Assembly: GCA_030531555.1 (NCBI GenBank)
Contig: JAUNNI010000023.1
Coordinates: 4,905 to 37,210, forward strand
DNA: 32,306 nt
Direction of reading: 5' to 3'
Source: Eubacteriales bacterium
GTDB taxonomy: Bacteria > Bacillota > Clostridia > Lachnospirales > Lachnospiraceae
Shown: in pieces, positions 14,191 to 21,658 of the stretch
How positions within the stretch are numbered: position 1 is the first letter of the stretch
Layout: the number at the start of each line of letters is the position of its first letter
The notes under the pieces: generated by a model
Databases searched by the model: none
Told to the model about the DNA's origin: nothing
The model's input: the letters and a program-made list of their open reading frames with translations, nothing else
Program-made: the position numbers and the translations under genes

Positions 14191-14367
14191 TTGTTCTGCC
14201 CCTATAAGGGGCTTTTCCCTGCTTGCGCCCGGAAGGCGCACTGAGGTCTGCCAGCTGCACCACATTTACAGCAGCTCATAAATGAGCTCATCGATGCTTA
14301 CTTACACCGGCAGTGCCCCCTCGGGGCTTGCAGGTTTGCTTTGACTACTAACTAACTCTTAAGAGTT
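14191..14367. ncRNA. Structured GC-rich tail of the IS element
   Basis: There is no ORF, but short stems stand out in otherwise A/T-rich DNA: GCCCC-TATAA-GGGGC near 14197, GCGCC-CGGAA-GGCGC near 14225, AGCTCAT-AA-ATGAGCT near 14273 and GCCCC-CTC-GGGGC near 14315. The stretch lies between the tnpA stop and the right end, where tnpB-bearing relatives make guide RNA. It may be transcribed with tnpA or be a relic. That it is an RNA is inference. Confidence 0.35.
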
Positions 14368-14840
14368 TTATTTTTTGTTTTTCTTTACCGGCTCACCCGT
14401 GAACGGGTCAATATATTCATTGAGAGTCATTTGGTCGTATTGGATATCTTCCTGCAACTGATTCTGAATATATTCTTTGATTGCCTTCGTATTCTTTCCT
14501 ACTGTGTCTACATAATATCCTCTACACCAGAAATGTCTATTCCCATATTTATATTTTAAATTTGCATGTCGTTCGAATATCATCAGAGCACTTTTTCCTT
14601 TAAGTAACCTACGACATCTGATACAGAGTATTTTGGTGGTATTCTAACTAACATATGAATATGATCTAAGCAACATTCTGCTTCTATTATTTCTATTCCT
14701 TTTCTTCGGCATAATGCTCCTAATATCTGTCCAACATCTGCTCTAATATCTTTGTAGATGATTTGTCTTCTGTACTTCGGTGCAAAAACGATATGATACT
14801 TGCATTCCCATTTTGTATGCGCTAAACTATTCTTGTCCAT
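14368..14840 (-). pseudogene. tnpA: IS200-family transposase TnpA, frameshifted
   Basis: The first part (14840-14583) begins MDKNSLAHTKWECKYHIVFA and holds the HUH motif CLDHIHMLV. It ends GYLKEKVL and a stop. The second part (14583-14368) continues one frame over as MIFERHANLKYKYGNRHFWC and carries the tyrosine helix IKEYIQNQLQ. The usual sequence between them is GYLKGKS-x-LMIF. Losing one G from AAGGGAAAAAG gives exactly what is seen, splitting HUH from the nucleophilic Tyr. Both halves are otherwise full length (about 155 residues joined). A low rate of ribosomal slippage on the A-run could restore some protein, but this family does not normally use it. Confidence 0.85.
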
Positions 14841-14849
14841 TTTTAGGAC

Positions 14850-14904
14850 CTCCTGTGCTTTTTTATTTGTGGTTTGCAGACCTACATTTACTATAGCACA
14901 GGAG
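14850..14904 (-). promoter_or_regulatory. Leader stem hiding the tnpA ribosome binding site
   Basis: On the minus strand CTCCTGTGC (14904-14896) is complementary to GCACAGGAG (14858-14850), whose AGGAG is the tnpA ribosome binding site, 9 nt before the ATG. A 5' stem of this type is known to limit translation of IS200 transposase. Confidence 0.7.
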
Positions 14905-14932
14905 CTCTTACTTATATCTAAAGATCATTCCC

Positions 14933-14953
14933 ACCCCCTGCATAGCAGGGGGT
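14933..14953. repeat. IS200 left-end hairpin
   Basis: A perfect 9-bp stem, ACCCCCTGC / GCAGGGGGT, with an ATA loop, upstream of tnpA. Confidence 0.85.
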
Positions 14954-14981
14954 TTTTATATCTGCATAAACACAGATACAA
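14953..14981. repeat. 29-bp direct repeat flanking the IS200 copy, right
   Basis: TTTTT followed by A and the same 23-mer as at 14142, i.e. 28 of 29 bases match the left copy. Its right side AAAAAT supplies the U-tract of the trpB2 terminator on the minus strand. Confidence 0.8.
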
Positions 14982-15025
14982 AAATATACAGAGCAATGTG
15001 AGTATATATCAACATTACTCTGTAT
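14977..15025 (-). terminator. Terminator of the TrpB-like gene
   Basis: Minus strand: ATACAGAG...CTCTGTAT stem (14986-15025; arms continue as TAATGT/ACATTG with small bulges), then ATTTTTG. Confidence 0.75.
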
Positions 15026-15072
15026 CTCAGTTTAGGCCTATCCAATTTTAATATCTATGATGATTGGGATGT

Positions 15073-16458
15073 TTAGATTTCATTTCCTGGGAATTTAGGG
15101 ATTCCAGCGAAGCCTACTGCAAGGTCTTCATCAGTTGGGATATAGTCAGACATATCGCCATTATGGAATTTTTCGTATGCAACCATATCAAAATAACCTG
15201 TTCCGGTAAGGCCGAAGAGGATTGTTTTTTCTTCGCCGGTTTCTTTACATTTGAGTGCTTCATCGATGGCTGCACGGATTGCATGGCTACTTTCTGGTGC
15301 TGGAAGAATACCTTCTGTGCGGGCAAACTGTTCTGCAGCTTCGAATACTGCTGTCTGTTCTACGGAAGTTGCTTCCATGTAGCCATCATGATAAAGCTGA
15401 GATAATACACTGCTCATACCGTGGAAACGAAGGCCGCCAGCATGGTTTGGAGATGGGATAAAGCCGCTGCCTAATGTGTACATTTTTGCCAATGGACAAA
15501 TCATTCCGGTATCGCAGAAATCATAGGCGAATTTTCCACGAGTAAAGCTTGGGCAGGATGCTGGTTCTACAGCAATAATACGATAATCTTTTTCACCACG
15601 TAATTTTTCACCCATGAATGGAGCGATGAGACCGCCTAAGTTGGATCCGCCGCCGGCACATCCGATGATGATGTCTGGAGTGATATCATATTTATCAAGA
15701 GCTGCTTTTGCTTCTAAACCGATGATGGACTGGTGTAAAAGAACCTGATTTAAAACGCTTCCTAATACATAGCGATAACCTTCATTGGAGGTTGCAACTT
15801 CTACTGCTTCAGAGATAGCACAACCAAGACTACCTGTGGTTCCTGGATGCTCTGCTAAGATTTTGCGACCAACTGCTGTAGTTTCGGATGGGGATGGTGT
15901 AACATCTGCACCGTAAGTTCTCATAACCTCACGACGGAAAGGTTTCTGTTCATAAGAAACTTTAACCATATATACTTTACAATCAAGATCAAAGTAAGCA
16001 CATGCCATGGAAAGTGCGGTACCCCACTGGCCTGCACCAGTTTCTGTGGTAACCCCTTTTAATCCCTGTTTTTTAGCATAATATGCCTGAGCTAATGCGG
16101 AATTTAATTTGTGGCTTCCACTTGTGTTATTTCCTTCAAATTTATAGTAAATCTTTGCTGGAGTTCCCAATGCTTTTTCCAAATGATAAGCACGCATGGT
16201 TGGGGATGGACGGTATGTTTTATAGTATTCCTGAATTTCTTCTGGGATATCAACGAATGCGGTATCGTTGTCCAATTCCTGTTTGATCAATTCCTCACAG
16301 AAAATAGGAGCAAGTTCTTCTGCTTTCAGTGGTTCCAATGTGCCAGGATTTAATAATGGAGCTGGCTTTACTTTCATGTCTGCACGAACGTTGTACCACT
16401 GTTTTGGAATCTCGCTCTCTTCTAAATATATTTTGTAAGGAATGTAATCTTTACTCAT
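15073..16458 (-). CDS. TrpB2-type tryptophan synthase beta chain-like PLP enzyme
   Basis: A 461-residue enzyme. The PLP lysine is K117 in NTSGSHKLNSA; the phosphate-binding glycine loop is GCAGGGSNLGG. The long N-terminus (IPKQWYNVRADMKVKPAPLL) and the length over 440 mark the TrpB2 group, which usually lacks the TrpA contact region of TrpB1. TrpB2 enzymes make tryptophan from indole and serine without TrpA, so this likely scavenges indole. No trpA, trpC or trpE is near. The gene is divergent from a LysR gene with a 172-bp gap, so that regulator probably controls it. The ribosome binding site is GAGGAG. Confidence 0.9.
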   Translation of the reverse strand: MSKDYIPYKIYLEESEIPKQWYNVRADMKVKPAPLLNPGTLEPLKAEELAPIFCEELIKQELDNDTAFVDIPEEIQEYYKTYRPSPTMRAYHLEKALGTPAKIYYKFEGNNTSGSHKLNSALAQAYYAKKQGLKGVTTETGAGQWGTALSMACAYFDLDCKVYMVKVSYEQKPFRREVMRTYGADVTPSPSETTAVGRKILAEHPGTTGSLGCAISEAVEVATSNEGYRYVLGSVLNQVLLHQSIIGLEAKAALDKYDITPDIIIGCAGGGSNLGGLIAPFMGEKLRGEKDYRIIAVEPASCPSFTRGKFAYDFCDTGMICPLAKMYTLGSGFIPSPNHAGGLRFHGMSSVLSQLYHDGYMEATSVEQTAVFEAAEQFARTEGILPAPESSHAIRAAIDEALKCKETGEEKTILFGLTGTGYFDMVAYEKFHNGDMSDYIPTDEDLAVGFAGIPKFPGNEI

Positions 16459-16559
16459 TTTATTGTTCTCCTCTCATCATTTCATTTTAAAAGATTTTAT
16501 TATCACCTTTTTTTATTTTTTAACATTTTTTGTAATTTTTCTTCATTATATTATTGAAA

Positions 16560-16579
16560 TATCATTCTGTAAAATGATA
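16560..16579. promoter_or_regulatory. LysR-type operator candidate
   Basis: TATCATT-CTGTAA-AATGATA is a perfect 7-bp inverted repeat in the 172-bp gap between trpB2 and the LysR gene. It has the size of a LysR recognition dyad (T-N11-A type). Confidence 0.5.
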
Positions 16580-16630
16580 AAATCCAAATGTGTAATAACT
16601 TTTTCTTATGACAAAAGTGAGGTTGTAAAA

Positions 16631-17524
16631 ATGAATTTAAACCAGTTAGAATATTTTGTTGCGGCAGCAGAAACCCTTAATTTCACCAGAGCAGCATCGC
16701 GCTGTTTCATCTCCCAGACAGCCATGACCCAGCAGATTCGTGCCTTAGAAAAGATTGTTGGTGCGCCCCTTTTTATCCGTGATAAACATCATGTAGAACT
16801 GACCATTTCTGGAAAAGTTTTCTTAAAAGAGGCGCAGTTTATCTTAGAGCGCAGTAACGAGGCTCTCCGTATGGCACGTCTCGCATCGGAGGGAGAATCC
16901 GGAGAACTGACCATCGGTTATATCCGTGGTTATGGACAGAGTGATTTTGCGGAAATATTGCGTAGCTTTACCTATACCTTTCCCAATATTAAGTTAAATC
17001 TCATCAGTGGAAATTCCAGCGATTTACTGGAGCATCTAGAAAAAAAGGAATGCGATATGGTTTTCTCCATCTCACCTTTTCGCAAGGATAATCTGAATTT
17101 CCATCGCAAATATGTAAGAAGCTATCCTGTCATGGGAGTTTTATATACAGATCATCCTTTAGCTTCCAGAGATCACCTGACCTATGAGGACCTGAAGGAA
17201 GAAGATTTTATTATGATGCAGCCTTCCAATCGTCCAAAGGATCAGATGGAAGAATCCATGTTGATATATGAACGTGGTGGCTACCTGCCAAATGTAGTGA
17301 GAGTTGAGGGAAATCAAGAATCTTTGATACTGATGATTGCCGCCGGCATGGGCATCAGTCTGCTCCCTGAATATATCACCAGACCTTATATAAAAAGTCA
17401 GTTTCTGCGAATCCTTCCCATCTTGAAGCAGGACGGTTCCGCAGAAACCTTGGATTTTGATGTTATATGGCGTAAAGAGCAGGACAATCCTGCGGTAGAA
17501 CAATTGGTGGAAATGTTATCCTGA
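16631..17524 (+). CDS. LysR-family transcriptional regulator
   Basis: A 297-residue regulator. The winged helix-turn-helix is at 1-60 (MNLNQLEYFVAAAETLNFTR, AASRCFISQTAMTQQIRALE), followed by a linker helix and a periplasmic-binding-like effector domain (about 90-295; ELTIGYIRGYGQSDF, GMGISLLPEYITRP). The start is the ATG at 16631 after GTGAGG; the frame stays open upstream to 16463 but without a start site. LysR proteins usually control the divergent gene and themselves, which here would be the TrpB2 gene, with an amino acid or indole-like ligand as a guess. Confidence 0.93.
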   Translation: MNLNQLEYFVAAAETLNFTRAASRCFISQTAMTQQIRALEKIVGAPLFIRDKHHVELTISGKVFLKEAQFILERSNEALRMARLASEGESGELTIGYIRGYGQSDFAEILRSFTYTFPNIKLNLISGNSSDLLEHLEKKECDMVFSISPFRKDNLNFHRKYVRSYPVMGVLYTDHPLASRDHLTYEDLKEEDFIMMQPSNRPKDQMEESMLIYERGGYLPNVVRVEGNQESLILMIAAGMGISLLPEYITRPYIKSQFLRILPILKQDGSAETLDFDVIWRKEQDNPAVEQLVEMLS

Positions 17525-17574
17525 AAAAAAGAAGAAACAGCCTATGGTGAGGCTGTTTCTTCTTTTTTTCAGGA
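17519..17574. terminator. Long bidirectional terminator
   Basis: A perfect 24-bp stem around the loop TATGGTGA. The arms hold GAAAAAAAGAAGAAACAGCC and its complement GGCTGTTTCTTCTTTTTTTC, and extend to TCCTG/CAGGA. Each side supplies a T-rich run, so it can stop both the LysR gene and the convergent M56 gene. The LysR stop codon lies inside the stem. Confidence 0.9.
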
Positions 17575-17618
17575 GTTATATCTTCGTTGGATTGCAGGAA
17601 TGCTAAGGCGTTCTTTAA

Positions 17619-18716
17619 TTAAAGGATTACATTTATCTCAATACTAAAAACAAAGGTAAACATAATCACAATGCAGATTGTAATTAATAAAATATTGTGA
17701 ATTCCTCCATGGAATTCCGGGTTCACAATGTGTTTTAAGCGATATCGCATGGATTCACCAGTGGAGGATAAGCAGGTGGAAAAACCTCTGCTATCCCCTG
17801 CAGTGTTTAAAAGAAGATTTGCATATTCCTTTCTCTTTTCCCGATCACATCCAGCTAGAACCATCTCATCACAGCTTAATTCCTGATCTTCTGCGAGACG
17901 TTTACTTGCAATCCAGGTAAATGGGATAAACCAGAAAATTGCATTGGTCATGGCCAGGAAAAATTTCAACGCACAATCATTTTTTCGAAGATGAGTAATC
18001 TCATGACGGAAGATCCATTCCAATTCTTGCTGACTATATTCTTTTTCAGGAAGAATCACTTTCATATTAGGAAGATTACTTCCGAGAGAAACCGGTGTTT
18101 TTGTAGCAGGAGAACGATAGAGCCTAATTTTGTTTTCTTTATCAAAATGGTGTTTCCAGCGCATGAACTGTACTAGTGTCACACTATCTGTCACCAATTT
18201 GGCATCTTTCATCAGATTTTTCGCAAAACAATGATGATTCCAAATCATTTTTCCAGCAGTCAGAACAAAACCAAGGAACCAAATGATGAAAAAGATAATC
18301 AGCATCCTACGCGGAATCGAAATGGTAATCCAGTGATGAAAGTCTTCAAATCGTATATTGGTAAATGCATAAAGAAAATTCGGTAAAACCCACAGATAAG
18401 CACAAGTAAATGCGGAAAATTTCTTTCTTAACCAAGGCATCGCAAGAATTAAGATGCCATCATAGCAAATCCATACGAAACATACCACCAAAATAATTGG
18501 TATAAGACGATGGAGAAAGTCCCATCGAAAACCATTAATCAAACCAAAAAAGAATCCTATAAGTAGATATAAAGGCAAACAGATCAGCAGACAATTAGTA
18601 TATTGCTCGATCTTATCATTTTTTTCATTTGTCTGCCTAAAATAGTCAAAAATTGCAAGAAAAGCAATCATTAAACTGAAGACAACTTTCAATATCAGGT
18701 CCTGAAATATCGTCAT
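17619..18716 (-). CDS. M56-family (BlaR1-type) membrane metallopeptidase
   Basis: A 365-residue protein with four to five membrane helices in the first 160 residues and a cytosolic zinc peptidase motif, RHEITH (about 237-242), with the third ligand probably the Glu in LAEDQELSCDEMVL. A last hydrophobic helix ends the protein (VIMFTFVFSIEINVI), with no penicillin-binding sensor domain beyond it. BlaR1-type proteins sense a wall-related signal and cut the BlaI repressor. This short version may sense by its membrane part. The start is the ATG at 18716 after GGAGG; it follows the BlaI gene by 33 bp. Confidence 0.9.
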   Translation of the reverse strand: MTIFQDLILKVVFSLMIAFLAIFDYFRQTNEKNDKIEQYTNCLLICLPLYLLIGFFFGLINGFRWDFLHRLIPIILVVCFVWICYDGILILAMPWLRKKFSAFTCAYLWVLPNFLYAFTNIRFEDFHHWITISIPRRMLIIFFIIWFLGFVLTAGKMIWNHHCFAKNLMKDAKLVTDSVTLVQFMRWKHHFDKENKIRLYRSPATKTPVSLGSNLPNMKVILPEKEYSQQELEWIFRHEITHLRKNDCALKFFLAMTNAIFWFIPFTWIASKRLAEDQELSCDEMVLAGCDREKRKEYANLLLNTAGDSRGFSTCLSSTGESMRYRLKHIVNPEFHGGIHNILLITICIVIMFTFVFSIEINVIL

Positions 18717-18749
18717 AATACTTCCTCCTTTCTCCATTCTTAGAAATGA

Positions 18750-19127
18750 CTATAATGCATCTTGATCTAGTAATTCTTTTAATTCTTTCAAATCTTCTTT
18801 ACTCAATCCCCCATCACAAAGTGCAGAAGCAAAGGAACGGATATTTCCTTGAAAAGTCTGATGGAGAAAGAGACGGCTTTGTTCTTTTAAATAATCCTCT
18901 TTTTGGACAATTGGTGTGTAAACACTGCTGCGGCCTTGTTTCTCAATCTTTATGAAACCCTTATCTGACAATCTGGAAAGAAGTGTCAGCAAGGTTGTCT
19001 GGGCAATGGGATGAATTTCTTTCATTTTTTCCTCAATGATCGCTCTTGCTACCGGTGGCAGGCAATCCCATATGATCTGCATCACTTCCAATTCGCTATC
19101 CGGCAGCCGTTTATTTTTCTCTTTCAT
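18750..19127 (-). CDS. BlaI/MecI/CopY-family repressor
   Basis: About 125 residues with the winged-helix opening RLPDSELEVMQIIWDCLPPV and the recognition part TTLLTLLSRLSDKGFIKIEK, followed by a dimerisation helix region. BlaI repressors bind TACA-N2-TGTA dyads and are cut by their M56 partner. Both kinds of partner are here: two such dyads upstream and the M56 gene downstream. I prefer the ATG at 19127 (AAAGGAG, 7-nt spacing) to the three in-frame starts upstream. Confidence 0.93.
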   Translation of the reverse strand: MKEKNKRLPDSELEVMQIIWDCLPPVARAIIEEKMKEIHPIAQTTLLTLLSRLSDKGFIKIEKQGRSSVYTPIVQKEDYLKEQSRLFLHQTFQGNIRSFASALCDGGLSKEDLKELKELLDQDAL

Positions 19128-19160
19128 CTCCATTCTCCTTTCCATTTTATGCAAATAAAT

Positions 19161-19208
19161 AATGCTCTACAAATGTAGTATATTTAAATTCTACACTTGT
19201 AGAGCATT
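19161..19208. promoter_or_regulatory. BlaI-type operator pair
   Basis: CTACAAATGTAG (19167-19178) and CTACACTTGTAG (19191-19202) are two TACA-N2-TGTA sites. They sit in a larger 18-bp inverted repeat (AATGCTCTACAA... / ...TTGTAGAGCATT) with one mismatch and a 12-bp centre. Confidence 0.88.
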
Positions 19209-19216
19209 ATAGTCAA
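19188..19216 (-). promoter_or_regulatory. Promoter of the blaI-M56 operon
   Basis: Minus strand: -35 TTGACT (19216-19211), 17-bp spacer, -10 TAGAAT (19193-19188). One operator fills the spacer and the other covers the region around +1. Confidence 0.8.
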
Positions 19217-19221
19217 TGATT

Positions 19222-19431
19222 TTATTTTTTATTTGGGATCAACTTACCAGTAATCACACCTGCTAAAAAAGCAGGATACATCCAATAATATGACCGATGA
19301 GAATGGCCAAAAGACCTTTTCCCATACCAAGTGGTGCCAGATAAGTTCCTGTTAAGATCTCAGCAATAGATACTCCCGCACCAAACCAGATTAATCCATC
19401 ATCAATCAAAGAGTGAGGTTTTCTTATCCAT
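19222..19431 (-). pseudogene. cytX: cytX remnant (hydroxymethylpyrimidine permease)
   Basis: The frame starts with ATG at 19431, 2 bp after the thiD stop, as MDKKTSL. After a one-base shift it reads IDDGLIWFGAGVSIAEILTG then TYLAPLGMGKGLLAILIGHI and IGCILLF, and after a second shift in a T-run LAGVITGK. This is the first membrane region of CytX-type purine/cytosine-permease-family transporters, commonly found in thiamin operons. About 60 residues remain out of about 400. The final frame ends at 19222. The HMP import function must be lost or done elsewhere. Confidence 0.78.
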
Positions 19432-19433
19432 TT

Positions 19434-20246
19434 TTATGCTTCCTCACTTTCTTTGGTATATTCATTGCAGATGGCAAATCCATGATCCATTGGACCACTA
19501 CCTTTTCCAAGGTCTAACATGGCTGCCAAAGCACCAGAAATGTACTGTTTTGATCTTCTTACTGCTGTCTCCAAATCAAAGCCTTTTGCAAGATTGGAAG
19601 CAATGGCACTACTTAAAGTACATCCTGTTCCGTGGGTATTTGGATTGTTAATACGTTTTCCTTCAAACCAGATATAACCTCCATCATGATAGAGGAGATC
19701 ATTGGCATCATTGATTTTATGCCCTCCCTTACAGAGCGTTGCACAATGATATGTCTCAGAAATCATTTTAGCAGCTTCCATCATCTCATCTGCATTGGTA
19801 ATGGTCATTCCAGTGAGAATTTCCGCTTCCGGAATGTTTGGGGTAAGCACAGATGCCAATGGAAAGAGTTCATTTTTTAGAACCTCCACTGCATCATCAC
19901 TGATCAGTTTTGCTCCACTGGTTGCTACCATAACCGGATCCACCACGATATTTTTTGCCTCGTAATGGGTAAGCTTTTGGTTGATTATACGAATCAATTC
20001 TTTATCAGAAACCATACCGATTTTTACGGCATCCGGATAAATATCTGTAAAAATACAATCAAGCTCCTGTGCTAAAAATTCTGGGGTTGCATTCAATATT
20101 GCTTCAACACCTGTCGTATTCTGTGCAGTTAAGGCGGTAATTGCACTCATGGCATATACACCATTTGCAATCATCGTCTTAATATCTGCCTGAATTCCGG
20201 CGCCTCCGCTGGAATCACTTCCAGCGATCGTCAATGCTGTTTTCAT
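19434..20246 (-). CDS. thiD: Hydroxymethylpyrimidine (phosphate) kinase ThiD
   Basis: A 270-residue ribokinase-fold kinase with ALTIAGSDSSGGAGIQADIK at the N-terminus, the HMP-binding M-S-A-I-T-A-L-T-A-Q-N-T segment (about 34-44), DPVMVATSGAKLI (about 104-116) and the catalytic NTHGTGCTLSSAIASN (about 203-218). It phosphorylates HMP and HMP-phosphate to HMP-diphosphate, which ThiE joins to the thiazole. It is read from the thiM-thiE-HAD transcript after a 114-bp gap, with AAGGAAGAG before its ATG. Confidence 0.95.
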   Translation of the reverse strand: MKTALTIAGSDSSGGAGIQADIKTMIANGVYAMSAITALTAQNTTGVEAILNATPEFLAQELDCIFTDIYPDAVKIGMVSDKELIRIINQKLTHYEAKNIVVDPVMVATSGAKLISDDAVEVLKNELFPLASVLTPNIPEAEILTGMTITNADEMMEAAKMISETYHCATLCKGGHKINDANDLLYHDGGYIWFEGKRINNPNTHGTGCTLSSAIASNLAKGFDLETAVRRSKQYISGALAAMLDLGKGSGPMDHGFAICNEYTKESEEA

Positions 20247-20360
20247 AATTCTTCTCTTCCTTTCTTTTCAATGAATTAGCATAGCGTTTTATAGAGCGAC
20301 ATAAGGTGGTGCCCCCAATCTGCCGCTTATCATATCGAATAACATCAATATATTTATTTT

Positions 20361-21026
20361 CTAAATGTATTCATTCTCCGAGATAATAAACGGAATCACT
20401 TCCTTTAGATCTCGAACATAGATTTTACCTGTGACAGCCAAACTTTCCTGATTGGCTTCTCCATAAGAATCATAAACTCCAATGGGAATAAAACCTGCCG
20501 TTTTTGCTGTCTCTAAAGCATAAAGAGAATCTTCTAGTACGAGGGTTTCTTCCGCTTTAGTACCCATTTTTTCTGCTGCAATCTCATAGATTAATGGTTC
20601 GTGTTTACTACATCCAATCTCGGCAGAAGTGAGGATTTCTTTCACATAACCATTCAAACCATTTCGTATTAAAGCACGTGTTACCAACTCACGCATACTG
20701 GAGGTTGCTGCAATCATGGCAATGTCATGATCTTTGCAGTAATCCATTAATTCTTTAATACCGTTTTTGGTCTCGACTTCATAGAAATAGAATCTTTCGA
20801 TCATATTTCCCAACTCTTCCACGATGGTTTCCGGAGTTTCTGACAACTGATATCTCTCTTTCATATAGTCAGCTCCCTGTTCCATGCTCATGGAAAATAA
20901 AATCTCGCTAAGATTTTCTTCTGGAGTTTTTCCTTTGTTTTTTATATAACGTTTGCCAAGATCCTGCCAGATCGACATAGAATCTAAAACCACACCGTCA
21001 ATATCAAGGATCATACCTTTAATCAT
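20361..21026 (-). CDS. HAD-superfamily phosphatase in the thiamin operon
   Basis: A 221-residue HAD protein: motif I GMILDIDGVVLDS, motif II AATSS, a lysine in IGCSKHEPLIY and motif IV VLEDSLYALE. A helical cap follows motif I. It overlaps the end of... that is, its start overlaps the thiE stop by 4 bp, so translation is coupled to thiE. Such context suggests a thiamin phosphate or HMP phosphate phosphatase, as proposed for HAD proteins in other thi operons. Sequence alone does not give the substrate. Confidence 0.85.
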   Translation of the reverse strand: MIKGMILDIDGVVLDSMSIWQDLGKRYIKNKGKTPEENLSEILFSMSMEQGADYMKERYQLSETPETIVEELGNMIERFYFYEVETKNGIKELMDYCKDHDIAMIAATSSMRELVTRALIRNGLNGYVKEILTSAEIGCSKHEPLIYEIAAEKMGTKAEETLVLEDSLYALETAKTAGFIPIGVYDSYGEANQESLAVTGKIYVRDLKEVIPFIISENEYI

Positions 21027-21658
21027 ACAATCTTCTCCACGGCTTTTTTCAAGTTTTCGCTGGCTTCTTTGATATTTTTCTGAGCATAGATTGCACTGAT
21101 GACCGCCACTCCACAGATGCCGCTTCCTGCTAACTGGGAAACATTTTCCTGAGTAATTCCACCAATGGCAATAACCGGAATGGATACCGCTTCACAGATT
21201 GCTTTTAAAGTTTCATGAGATACATCGTCTGCATCATCTTTGGAGCCTGTGGTAAATACTGCGCCAACACCAAGATAGTCTGCGCCTCTTTCTTCCGCAA
21301 GGATAGCCTGTTCCACTGTATGGGCAGAAACTCCTAAAATCTTGTCCGGACCTAATTTTTCACGAACAGATCCTGCTTCCATATCACTCTGTCCTACATG
21401 AACTCCATCTGCATTCATCTTTACGGCAATGTCCACGTTATCATTTACAACAAATGGAATCTGATATTCGCGGCACATTTCCTGTAATTCGATGGCTTCC
21501 TGAAGAAAGGTTTCTTCATCTAATATTTTTTCTCTTAACTGAAGAAATGTTACACCACCATCTAAGCTTTCTTTTACCACTTCTTTTAAGCTTCTGCCTT
21601 CTAACCAATAGCGGTCGGTTACAGCATAAAGTAAGAGATCTTTTTTATCGCACTTCAT
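21023..21658 (-). CDS. thiE: Thiamin-phosphate synthase ThiE
   Basis: A TIM-barrel enzyme of 211 residues. Conserved pieces are LLLYAVTDRYWL at the start, GGVTFLQLREK, VVNDNVDIA, GVHVGQSDM, GVSAHTVEQA, YLGVGAVFTTGSK and IPVIAIGGI. It joins HMP-diphosphate and thiazole phosphate to thiamin phosphate. The ATG at 21658 has GAGGG upstream and overlaps the thiM 3' end by 14 bp, showing translational coupling; an in-frame start at 21673 is further inside thiM. Confidence 0.96.
   Translation of the reverse strand: MKCDKKDLLLYAVTDRYWLEGRSLKEVVKESLDGGVTFLQLREKILDEETFLQEAIELQEMCREYQIPFVVNDNVDIAVKMNADGVHVGQSDMEAGSVREKLGPDKILGVSAHTVEQAILAEERGADYLGVGAVFTTGSKDDADDVSHETLKAICEAVSIPVIAIGGITQENVSQLAGSGICGVAVISAIYAQKNIKEASENLKKAVEKIV

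Larger units (their letters stand above)
14165..14957 (-). mobile_element. IS200/IS605-family element, tnpA only
   Basis: About 790 bp bounded by a right-end hairpin (ACCACCGGC, TTA, GCCGGTGGT at 14170-14190) and a left-end hairpin (ACCCCCTGC, ATA, GCAGGGGGT at 14933-14953), with one transposase gene read leftward and no tnpB. IS200-type elements move as single strands, and subterminal hairpins are recognised by TnpA. The exact outer ends cannot be fixed without an empty site; they lie within a few bases of the flanking 29-bp repeats. The frameshift in tnpA suggests this copy no longer moves by itself. Confidence 0.85.

Noticed and set aside
15064-15461. Plus-strand Cys/Phe-rich frames
   Set aside because: They are antisense to the C-terminal part of trpB2 and have no ribosome site.
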